From assembly GCA_964459095.1 (NCBI GenBank), contig CAYWKL010000009.1:1-30828 (forward strand): a stretch of DNA of 30,828 bases, written 5' to 3'. The number at the start of each line of letters is the position of its first letter. The first letter of the stretch is position 1. This stretch comes from CAYWKL01 sp964459095 (GTDB taxonomy: Bacteria; Patescibacteriota; Microgenomatia; Daviesbacterales; UBA10151). Position numbers and translations under genes: made by a program. Below are positions 21,431-27,840 of this stretch, piece after piece. The notes beneath the pieces are model-generated. The model made no database searches and had not been told where the DNA came from. It saw only the letters and a program-made list of their open reading frames with translations.

Positions 21431-21631
21431 TATAACAAGCTAAATTCTATACCTACAATTTGCATTTTCTACCTTAAGCTGGTAAACTATAAATAACTTT
21501 AAATCTAAGAGTTCAAATCTCAAATATTATGTACTTCTCCATTTCAGTCGAAGAATAAAAATATTGTTCGAGCGATAGTCGAGAACTACCTTACTTTTGA
21601 GTTTTGACGTTTGACTTTTGAGCTACTAATC
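21431..21631 (+). other. Intergenic region before gyrB with repeat remnants
   Basis: This 201-nt stretch has no gene. It holds a fragment ttcgagcgatagtcgagaac (21567-21586) that resembles a widespread intergenic repeat family, and a low-complexity run of ttttga/ttgac units (21595-21621) directly before gyrB. A weak promoter candidate is TTGCAT (21460-21465), 17 bp, TAAACT (21483-21488). No Shine-Dalgarno sequence precedes the gyrB ATG. Confidence 0.5.
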
Positions 21632-23710
21632 ATGAGTAAAGCAGATATTAATCAATATGGTGCTAAAGAGATCCAAGTTTTAGAGGGACTTGAGCCTGTT
21701 AGAAAAAGGCCTGGAATGTATATAGGGTCTACTGATGAGCGCGGACTTTGGATAATGATCAAAGAAATCATTGATAACTCAGTTGATGAGGCAATGGCAG
21801 GAAGAAGTAAAAATGTTTGGATCACACTTCACAAAGATAATTTTGTAACTGTAGCAGATGATGGTTTTGGAATTCCTTGGGAGATGCACCCAACTGCTAA
21901 AAGATCAGCTCTTGAGGTTGCAATGACTGTTTTACATGCAGGTGGAAAATTTGGTGAGGGAGCTTATAAAGTTTCTGGAGGGCTACACGGTGTTGGTGCC
22001 TCTGCTGTAAATGCTCTTTCTGAGTTTATGAGAGTTGAGACAAAAAGAGCTGGTAAGGTTCATTTTCAAGAATATGTTAGGGGTAAACCAAAAGCTAAGG
22101 TAGCAGAGCTTACAACCGAGGCTGATTTTAATTATTTTTTTCCTTGGAAAACAAAATCAGGCGTGAGAACTACTTTTAAGGCTGATTCTCAAATTTTACA
22201 AGCTATTGAGCCAAAATTTGAAACTGTACTTAAACAAATTAAAAATAGAGCTTATTTAGTAGCAGGCTTAGCATTTCATCTTTATGATGAGAGGGCAGAT
22301 GAGCAAAGCTCCCCTCCGGGTAAAGAGTACCATTTTTATTTTGACTCAGGGATTATAGCTTTAGTTAAACATTTAAATAAAAACAAAGGGCTTATAAACT
22401 CAAGCCCAATTTATCTTCATAGAACTGTGGATGGTGTGGATGTTGAAGTTGCAATTCAATATACAGATGCCTTCAATCAAAATGTTGAATCTTATGCTAA
22501 CGTCCAGTCAACAGATGATGGAGGCACTCACTTAACAGGTTTTAAAACAGCCCTAACAAGAGCAATTAATGATTATGCAAGAAAGGAAGGATACCTAAAG
22601 GAAAAGGAGGAGAATTTAGTTGGGGATGATACTTTGGAGGGCTTAACAGCTGTTGTTGCAATCAAAATGGATTCAGAAAAATTGCAGTTTGAATCTCAAA
22701 CTAAAAATAAGCTAGGGAATCAGGAAGTTGGACCAATTGTTTCACAAGTGGTAAATGAGGGTTTGGATACTTATTTTGAAGAAAATCCAGGAGAGGCTAA
22801 AAAAATTGTAGAAAAAGTTTGGCTTGCAGCAAAAGCTAGAATGGCAGCAAGAGCTGCAAAAGATGCAGTTTTAAGAAAAGGAGCTTTAGAGGGGATGACT
22901 CTTCCTGGTAAGCTAGCAGATTGCCAAGAAAAAGACCCTGCTTTATCTGAGATATATATTGTTGAGGGAGATTCAGCTGGAGGGTCAGCAAAGCAAGGAA
23001 GGGATAGAAAGTCCCAAGCTATTCTGCCCTTAAAAGGTAAGATTTTAAATACAGAGAGAGCAAGGTTAGATAAAATTTTAGAATTTGAGGAAATTAAAGC
23101 TTTGGTAATAGCTTTAGGTACAGGAATAGGGGATACGGTTTCATATGACAAAGTCAGATACCACAGAATAATTTTAATGACAGATGCAGATGTTGATGGG
23201 TCTCACATAAGAACATTGCTCCTCACTTTTTTCTTCAGGTATTTACCAGAGCTAATTACAAAAGGTTATATTTATATAGCCCAACCTCCACTTTTTAAAG
23301 TTCAGAAGGGAAAGGACATTAAATATGCATACTCTGATACGGAACGCGATCAGATTCTAAAAGCAATGTCTGATGGACAAGCTGGCAAAAAGTCACAGGA
23401 TGCTTCTGTCATCCTGAACGATAGTGAAGGATCTAATTTAGATTCTTCTGGGCCAGTGGCCCATCAGAATGACACTGTGACAACTAAAAAAAGTTCTGTG
23501 ATTATCCAAAGGTATAAAGGTTTAGGGGAAATGAACCCAGATCAGCTTTGGGAAACAACAATGAATCCAGAAAATAGAGTTTTGAAGCAGGTAACAATTG
23601 AGGATGCAGCTTTGGCAGACCAAGTTTTTACAATGTTAATGGGGGATGAGGTCCCACCGCGCAAACGCTTCATTCAAACCCACGCCAAACAGGCAATCCT
23701 TGATGTCTAA
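21632..23710 (+). CDS. gyrB: DNA gyrase subunit B with in-frame palindromic-repeat insertion
   Basis: This protein has 692 residues from ATG 21632; an in-frame TTG at 21611 falls in a simple repeat. The GHKL ATPase domain shows IKEIIDNSVDEA, DDGFGIP and GGLHGVGASAVNALS. The TOPRIM domain shows EGDSAGGSAKQGRDR and DADVDGSHIRTLLL. The C-terminal QRYKGLGEMNPDQLWETTM follows. Between TOPRIM and that motif, residues about 592-615 (VILNDSEGSNLDSSGPVAHQ) are encoded by a 68-nt palindromic repeat at 23407-23474, an addition to a surface loop that is short in other GyrB proteins. The enzyme introduces negative supercoils together with GyrA, encoded 4 kb downstream. GyrB rather than ParE is favoured by the nearby gyrA. 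Confidence 0.96.
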   Translation: MSKADINQYGAKEIQVLEGLEPVRKRPGMYIGSTDERGLWIMIKEIIDNSVDEAMAGRSKNVWITLHKDNFVTVADDGFGIPWEMHPTAKRSALEVAMTVLHAGGKFGEGAYKVSGGLHGVGASAVNALSEFMRVETKRAGKVHFQEYVRGKPKAKVAELTTEADFNYFFPWKTKSGVRTTFKADSQILQAIEPKFETVLKQIKNRAYLVAGLAFHLYDERADEQSSPPGKEYHFYFDSGIIALVKHLNKNKGLINSSPIYLHRTVDGVDVEVAIQYTDAFNQNVESYANVQSTDDGGTHLTGFKTALTRAINDYARKEGYLKEKEENLVGDDTLEGLTAVVAIKMDSEKLQFESQTKNKLGNQEVGPIVSQVVNEGLDTYFEENPGEAKKIVEKVWLAAKARMAARAAKDAVLRKGALEGMTLPGKLADCQEKDPALSEIYIVEGDSAGGSAKQGRDRKSQAILPLKGKILNTERARLDKILEFEEIKALVIALGTGIGDTVSYDKVRYHRIILMTDADVDGSHIRTLLLTFFFRYLPELITKGYIYIAQPPLFKVQKGKDIKYAYSDTERDQILKAMSDGQAGKKSQDASVILNDSEGSNLDSSGPVAHQNDTVTTKKSSVIIQRYKGLGEMNPDQLWETTMNPENRVLKQVTIEDAALADQVFTMLMGDEVPPRKRFIQTHAKQAILDV
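23407..23474 (+). repeat. Palindromic repeat inserted in frame in gyrB
   Basis: Imperfect terminal inverted repeats tgtcatcctga and tcagaatgaca (10 of 11 paired) bound the element. Inside are a near-palindrome gaaggatct...agattcttc and a perfect palindrome tgggcca-g-tggccca (23449-23463). The left end resembles the widespread TGTCATCCTGA-type intergenic repeat of bacterial genomes. Confidence 0.82.
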
Positions 23711-23732
23711 CCAAATAATACCCGGCAAATAA

Positions 23733-23762
23733 CACCCGGAGGGTGATTTAGCTTCACACCCT
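23733..23762 (+). repeat. Solitary REP element, family A, gyrB-murC spacer
   Basis: Hairpin CACCC-GGA-GGGTG (23733-23745) then atttagcttcacaccctttcttt, nearly identical to 980-1017 beside RAYT1. Relative to the tail, the hairpin loop is GGA here and TCC in the other copies, and TTGACA has become TTCACA. Confidence 0.88.
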
Positions 23763-23800
23763 TTCTTTAAGACGAAGTATATTTGCTTGCCCAAACTTGA

Positions 23801-23806
23801 TAGAAT
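23801..23806 (+). promoter_or_regulatory. -10 box of murC, near-leaderless
   Basis: TAGAAT lies seven bases before the murC ATG at 23814. No clear -35 is seen at the expected distance. The position supports ATG 23814 over the TTG at 23787, which would lie upstream of this -10. Confidence 0.45.
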
Positions 23807-23813
23807 TACACCT

Positions 23814-25172
23814 ATGAGAATTCATTTTTTAGGAATAGGAGGGAGTGGGGAATCTGCTGCAGCAGCCTTGGCTCAAGCCCAAGGATTTGAAGTAACTGGT
23901 TGTGATATTGAACCTTTTAATGAGTTCACCCAAAATTTTGACCAAAGTATTTTAATAAAAGGTCACTCAACATCACACCTCCGAGGTGTAACAAGCAATG
24001 TCATTGCGAATGAAGTGAAGCAATCTCTAAATCAAGATCGCCACGCTGACGCTCGCGATGACAGGGGCTATATAGATCTTTTAGTAATTACTCCTGCAAT
24101 TTTATCCTTAGATCCTAAAAATCCAGAATTAGAAGAGGCTAGAAGTAAAAATATCCCAGTAATCACCTGGCATGAATTTTTGGGTGAGTACCTGATGAAA
24201 GACAAGTTTGTAATAGCTGTTTGTGGGACACATGGCAAATCTACTACAACTGCGATGATTGCCAAAATTTTAGAAGACTTAAAATTAGACCCCACAGTAG
24301 TTTTAGGAGCAATTGTTCCTAGTTGGGGAACAAATTTTAGAAAGGGTAAGTCTAAATATTTTGTAGTAGAAGCAGATGAATTTAATGATAATTTCTTTCA
24401 TGTTAAACCAGATTTTAGTGTTGTCACAAATATTGAAATGGATCATCCCGAATATTTTAAAAATTTTGAGGACTATAAAAAATCTTTTAAAAAATTCTTG
24501 AGAGAAACTAAACAAAAAATCTTTGCCAATTTCTCAGATCCTGTAGTTAAAGAAACTCTAGCTTCCTACCCCAAGGGTGTGAACCTAATCACTGATTACT
24601 CTGATAAGCTTATAGACTTTCCTTTAAAGGTAATAGGGGAGTTTAATGTTTTAAATGCTTCAGCTGCTTTTCAGGTAGGTTTATCACTAGGTCTTGATCC
24701 AACAACCATCAGGAATTCACTAATGACTTACTTAGGAATTGGAAGAAGAATGGAGTTTTTAGAAAAAATAAAGGATACAGAGGTTATTTCTGATTTTGGA
24801 CATCACCCAACAGAAATAAGAGAAACTATTAATGCTTTTAGAAAAAAATTTCCTAAGAAAAAAATCTGGTTAATTTATGAACCACATATGTTTTCTAGAA
24901 CTAAAACTCTTTTTAGCGACTTTGTAAAAGTTTTTAAAAAATTAAATGTTGATCAAATCTCAATTATTGATATTTATCCCTCAAGAGAGGTTGATACTGG
25001 TCTAACATCAAGTAAAAAGTTAGTTAATGCTGTTAGCAAAAAAAACGTTTCATATCTGGGCCCAAAAGATCAGGTTGGAGTTTTTGCAAAACTTGCTGCT
25101 AGTAAATTTGATGTAATTATTTTTCAGGGAGCAGGAGATATAGATAAAATTGCAAGGAGCATTCTTTCTTGA
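23814..25172 (+). CDS. murC: UDP-N-acetylmuramate--L-alanine ligase MurC with repeat-encoded insertion
   Basis: This protein has 452 residues from ATG 23814. MurC adds L-alanine to UDP-MurNAc, the first step of the peptidoglycan stem peptide. The N-terminal Rossmann motif is HFLGIGGSGESAAA, the ATP loop is GTHGKSTTTAMI, the Mg/substrate motif is EADEFNDNF with NIEMDHPEYF, and the C-terminal domain has FGHHPTEIRET and EPHMFSRT. Residues about 54-84 (the SNVIANEVKQSLNQDRHADA stretch and its flanks) are not part of the family and are encoded by two adjacent palindromic elements at 23975-24063. The insertion lies in a loop of the UDP-binding domain before the LLVITPAI strand. The gene overlaps murD by four bases. 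Confidence 0.94.
   Translation: MRIHFLGIGGSGESAAAALAQAQGFEVTGCDIEPFNEFTQNFDQSILIKGHSTSHLRGVTSNVIANEVKQSLNQDRHADARDDRGYIDLLVITPAILSLDPKNPELEEARSKNIPVITWHEFLGEYLMKDKFVIAVCGTHGKSTTTAMIAKILEDLKLDPTVVLGAIVPSWGTNFRKGKSKYFVVEADEFNDNFFHVKPDFSVVTNIEMDHPEYFKNFEDYKKSFKKFLRETKQKIFANFSDPVVKETLASYPKGVNLITDYSDKLIDFPLKVIGEFNVLNASAAFQVGLSLGLDPTTIRNSLMTYLGIGRRMEFLEKIKDTEVISDFGHHPTEIRETINAFRKKFPKKKIWLIYEPHMFSRTKTLFSDFVKVFKKLNVDQISIIDIYPSREVDTGLTSSKKLVNAVSKKNVSYLGPKDQVGVFAKLAASKFDVIIFQGAGDIDKIARSILS
23975..24063 (+). repeat. Two adjacent palindromic elements inserted in frame in murC
   Basis: Element 1 is the hairpin ACACCT-CCG-AGGTGT (23975-23989), whose stem is identical to that of family B REPs. Element 2 (23999-24063) has terminal inverted repeats tgtcattgcgaatg / cgctcgcgatgaca (11 of 14 paired). 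Its left end resembles the widespread TGTCATTGCGA-type intergenic repeat, whose familiar conceptual translation contains IANEVKQS, as here. Confidence 0.85.
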
Positions 25173-26566
25173 AAAACCCGAAAAAAATTTACAAAGACAA
25201 AAAAGTACTAATTCTTGGATTAGGTTTAAACCAGGGTGGTTTAGGAGCTGCAAAGTTTTTTGCTAGAAGCGGCGCAAAAGTAAAAGTGACTGATTTAAAA
25301 TCTGCAAAACAGTTAAAACCATCACTTAAGGAGTTAAAAGAGTTTAAAAATATTTCTTATACTTTGGGTGAACACAAATTTGAAGATATAGACTGGGCAG
25401 ATCTAATTATCAGAAACCCCAAACTACTTCCTAATAATAAGTATTTAAAATACGCCAGAAAATTAAACAAACAAATTGAAATGGATATGGGAATTTTTTT
25501 GCAGTTTGCTAAACCTTCCCAGATTATTGGTGTAACTGGAACAAAAGGGAAATCAACAACATCTTCTTTGATTTATGAAATTATTAGAACTGATTTAAAA
25601 AATGTTTTGTTTGCAGGAAATATTGGCAAATCTGTTCTCGATACCATTCCATTTATTAAAGAAAAATCCTTAATTGTATTGGAACTTTCAAGTTTTCAAA
25701 TGGAAGCATTTGATGAACACAAACTTTCTCCTAAATATTCTGTTATTACAAATATTTTTCCTGATCATTTAGATTATTACAAAAGTTTTAAAGAATATTC
25801 AAATGCAAAAAGATTAGTTGCTAAAAATCAAAAGAAAGGGGATTTTTTGTTTTTGTGCAAAGATGATGAAGTTACAACTTCTAAAAAATTCTTAAAAGGA
25901 ATTAATTCTAAAATTATTTACTATTCAAAAAATAATCTGCCAGCGAATTTTAATCCAAAATTAAAAGGTCTCCATAATTTAGAAAACATTTCTGTTGCTG
26001 TTGAAGTAGGAAAGTCGCTGGGAATAGATGAGAAAAAGCTTTTAAAAAGATCTGCACAATTTAAAGGAGTGGAGTTTAGAATGCAGTTAATAAAAGTTTA
26101 TAAAGGAATTAAAATTTATAATGATACAACTGCCACAAATCCAAATTCTGCAACCCACGCATTAAATAGTTTTCCAAACTGCATTTTAATAGCAGGAGGT
26201 CAAGACAAGGGTTTAGAATACAAAGATTTTGCAAAAGCTATAGATGAAAAAACAAAGGAGGTTTACTTTTTAGAGGGCACTGCAACAGATAAAATCCAAA
26301 AAGGGATGGCAAAAAGAAATAAAATCAAAGGGGTGTACAACAATTTAGAAAGTTTACTAAAAGATGTTAAAAAAAACCTTACCAGTCCTATATTAAAGAA
26401 AGATTTAGCTTTGCACCCCAAGGGTGGAAAGCTAAAACAAGGAGGGATGGACCATCCTATAGAAGTTGTACTTTTCTCCCCAGGGGCTACATCTTTTAAC
26501 TTATTTCATAACGAGTTTGATAGAGGAAGAAAGTTTAACCAAGCAGTTATTAAAGTATTTAGATGA
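25169..26566 (+). CDS. murD: UDP-N-acetylmuramoylalanine--D-glutamate ligase MurD
   Basis: This is a 465-residue Mur ligase that adds D-glutamate to UDP-MurNAc-L-Ala. The TTG start at 25169 overlaps the murC TGA and is supported by AAGGAG (25154-25159) nine bases upstream. Motifs are LGLGLNQGGLGAAKFFARSG (N-terminal nucleotide fold), GVTGTKGKSTTSSLIYE (ATP loop), ELSSFQMEAF, ITNIFPDHLDYY and YNDTTATNPNSATHAL. Residues about 411-431, with ALHPKGGKLKQGGMDHP, are extra relative to the short linker normally found before the VVLFSPGATSFNLF strand, and they are encoded by palindromic DNA (26405-26457). The gene overlaps ddl by four bases. Confidence 0.94.
   Translation: MKNPKKIYKDKKVLILGLGLNQGGLGAAKFFARSGAKVKVTDLKSAKQLKPSLKELKEFKNISYTLGEHKFEDIDWADLIIRNPKLLPNNKYLKYARKLNKQIEMDMGIFLQFAKPSQIIGVTGTKGKSTTSSLIYEIIRTDLKNVLFAGNIGKSVLDTIPFIKEKSLIVLELSSFQMEAFDEHKLSPKYSVITNIFPDHLDYYKSFKEYSNAKRLVAKNQKKGDFLFLCKDDEVTTSKKFLKGINSKIIYYSKNNLPANFNPKLKGLHNLENISVAVEVGKSLGIDEKKLLKRSAQFKGVEFRMQLIKVYKGIKIYNDTTATNPNSATHALNSFPNCILIAGGQDKGLEYKDFAKAIDEKTKEVYFLEGTATDKIQKGMAKRNKIKGVYNNLESLLKDVKKNLTSPILKKDLALHPKGGKLKQGGMDHPIEVVLFSPGATSFNLFHNEFDRGRKFNQAVIKVFR
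26405..26457 (+). repeat. Palindromic sequence inserted in frame in murD
   Basis: ttagctttgcaccc / gggtggaaagctaa (26405-26418 and 26422-26435) pair at 13 of 14 positions around a 3-nt loop. A second perfect palindrome, ggatgg-a-ccatcc, follows at 26445-26457. The first contains both REP ingredients, a TTAGCTT box and a CACCC/GGGTG stem, so it may be a rearranged family A REP. Confidence 0.78.
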
Positions 26567-27654
26567 AAAAAAGGATCAGGGTAGCTATTATTTTCGGAGG
26601 AAAGTCTGCTGAACATGAAGTTTCCCTCCAATCTGCAAAAAATATTATTAATGCATTAGATAAAGAAAAATATGAGCCTCTACTGATAGGTATAGATAAA
26701 AATGGTAAATGGTTACTTCCTAAATCTTCTCAATATTTAATAAACGATACTAATCCTAAACTAATTGCCTTGAATTCCTCAATTCAGGAAGTTGCTCTAG
26801 TAACTGGTAGACAGTCAGATCAACTTATGAGCATCTCAGATTTACCTAGTTCTAACTCAATTGATGTTGTTTTTCCAGTTTTACATGGTCCTTATGGGGA
26901 AGACGGGACTATTCAAGGACTTTTAAAATTAGCTAATTTACCATTTGTGGGAGCAGGAGTTTTAGGCTCTGCAGTAGGAATGGATAAAGATGTGATGAAA
27001 CGATTACTTAGAGATTCAGGTATACCTGTAGCTAAATTTTTAGTTTTCAGAAAAGGTGAGGAATTTAGTTTTGAAAAGGTAATAAAAAATTTAGGTTTGC
27101 CTATTTTTGTTAAACCTGCGAATTTAGGATCTTCTGTTGGTATTACCAAGGTAAAACGAAAATCTGACTTTAAGAGGGCTGTAAAAAATGCTTTCTCTTT
27201 TGACAATAAAATCTTACTAGAAGAAGCAGTTAAGGCAAGAGAGATAGAATGCTCGGTGTTAGGTAATGAAAATCCGATAGCCTCCATTCCTGGTGAGATT
27301 AAACCAAATCACGAATTTTATTCTTATGAAGCAAAATACATTGACGAAAATGGAGCAGAAGCTATAATCCCAGCTAATTTGCCAGAAAAAATAGTCAAAA
27401 GAGTCCAAGAACTCTCAATCCAAACATTTAAAGCTTTAAACTGTGAAGGTTTGGGTAGAGTAGATTGTTTCTTAAAAGAAGACGGTGAGGTATTAGTAAA
27501 TGAAATTAATACAATTCCTGGTTTTACTAATATAAGTATGTACCCAAAACTTTGGGAAGCTTCTGGTATATCTCAAACTGAACTAATAGACAAACTAATA
27601 ACACTGGCAATTGAACGTTTTGAGAAAGAGAAAAAGCTAAAAACATCCAGATAA
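26563..27654 (+). CDS. ddl: D-alanine--D-alanine ligase
   Basis: This is a 363-residue ATP-grasp enzyme that makes D-Ala-D-Ala for peptidoglycan. N-terminal IIFGGKSAEHEVSLQSA is the family signature. Next come FPVLHGPYGEDGTIQGLL and the ATP-grasp lysine segment IFVKPANLGSSVGITK. The C-terminal metal-binding motif VNEINTIPGFTNISMYP completes the site. The segment around YEAKYIDENGAE contains the omega-loop tyrosine typical of D-Ala-D-Ala (not D-lactate) ligases. The ATG overlaps the murD stop (ATGA). With murC and murD it forms a coupled cell-wall operon. Confidence 0.95.
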   Translation: MKKRIRVAIIFGGKSAEHEVSLQSAKNIINALDKEKYEPLLIGIDKNGKWLLPKSSQYLINDTNPKLIALNSSIQEVALVTGRQSDQLMSISDLPSSNSIDVVFPVLHGPYGEDGTIQGLLKLANLPFVGAGVLGSAVGMDKDVMKRLLRDSGIPVAKFLVFRKGEEFSFEKVIKNLGLPIFVKPANLGSSVGITKVKRKSDFKRAVKNAFSFDNKILLEEAVKAREIECSVLGNENPIASIPGEIKPNHEFYSYEAKYIDENGAEAIIPANLPEKIVKRVQELSIQTFKALNCEGLGRVDCFLKEDGEVLVNEINTIPGFTNISMYPKLWEASGISQTELIDKLITLAIERFEKEKKLKTSR

Positions 27655-27691
27655 AAAAAGAAAAGGAGTTGCTAATTTGCTAAGGCTTTTC

Positions 27692-27720
27692 TTGAGTAAT
27701 TCCCGACTTGTCAATATACT
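27692..27720 (+). promoter_or_regulatory. Promoter of gyrA with flanking direct repeats
   Basis: TTGAGT (27692-27697), a 17-bp spacer, and TATACT (27715-27720), with predicted start near 27727 and a leader of about 114 nt. A 13-bp direct repeat, cccgaSttgtcaa, lies at 27702-27714 (in the spacer, touching the -10) and at 27727-27739 (from about +1). This is a plausible operator pair. Confidence 0.62.
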
Positions 27721-27840
27721 TCCAACCCCGAGTTGTCAAGCTATTGAGGATAATTCAATGATATTGATTAGACCTCATTAACCCTAGTTTATTGAGCTTG
27801 TAGATGTTAAAATACCCATATAGGGGAAAACCCTTTTTTT

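Noticed and set aside
21611..21631. Upstream TTG start for gyrB
   Set aside because: It lies in a simple repeat, adds seven residues not seen in GyrB proteins and has no Shine-Dalgarno sequence. The ATG at 21632 gives the normal N-terminus.
22312..22321. ccctccgggt, REP-like core, inside gyrB
   Set aside because: No closing stem and no tail box. The protein here (SSPPGKEY) has normal family length.
22771..23151. 126-codon minus-strand ORF in gyrB
   Set aside because: Antisense to the GyrB TOPRIM region; a shadow of conserved codons.
979..23762. REP copies considered as a CRISPR array
   Set aside because: The copies are kilobases apart, in both orientations, without regular spacers or cas genes.
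27818..27840. tatagggg-aaaa-ccct followed by a T-run, considered as a terminator before gyrA
   Set aside because: The stem is only four or five bases and it sits directly against the gyrA ATG within the predicted leader.
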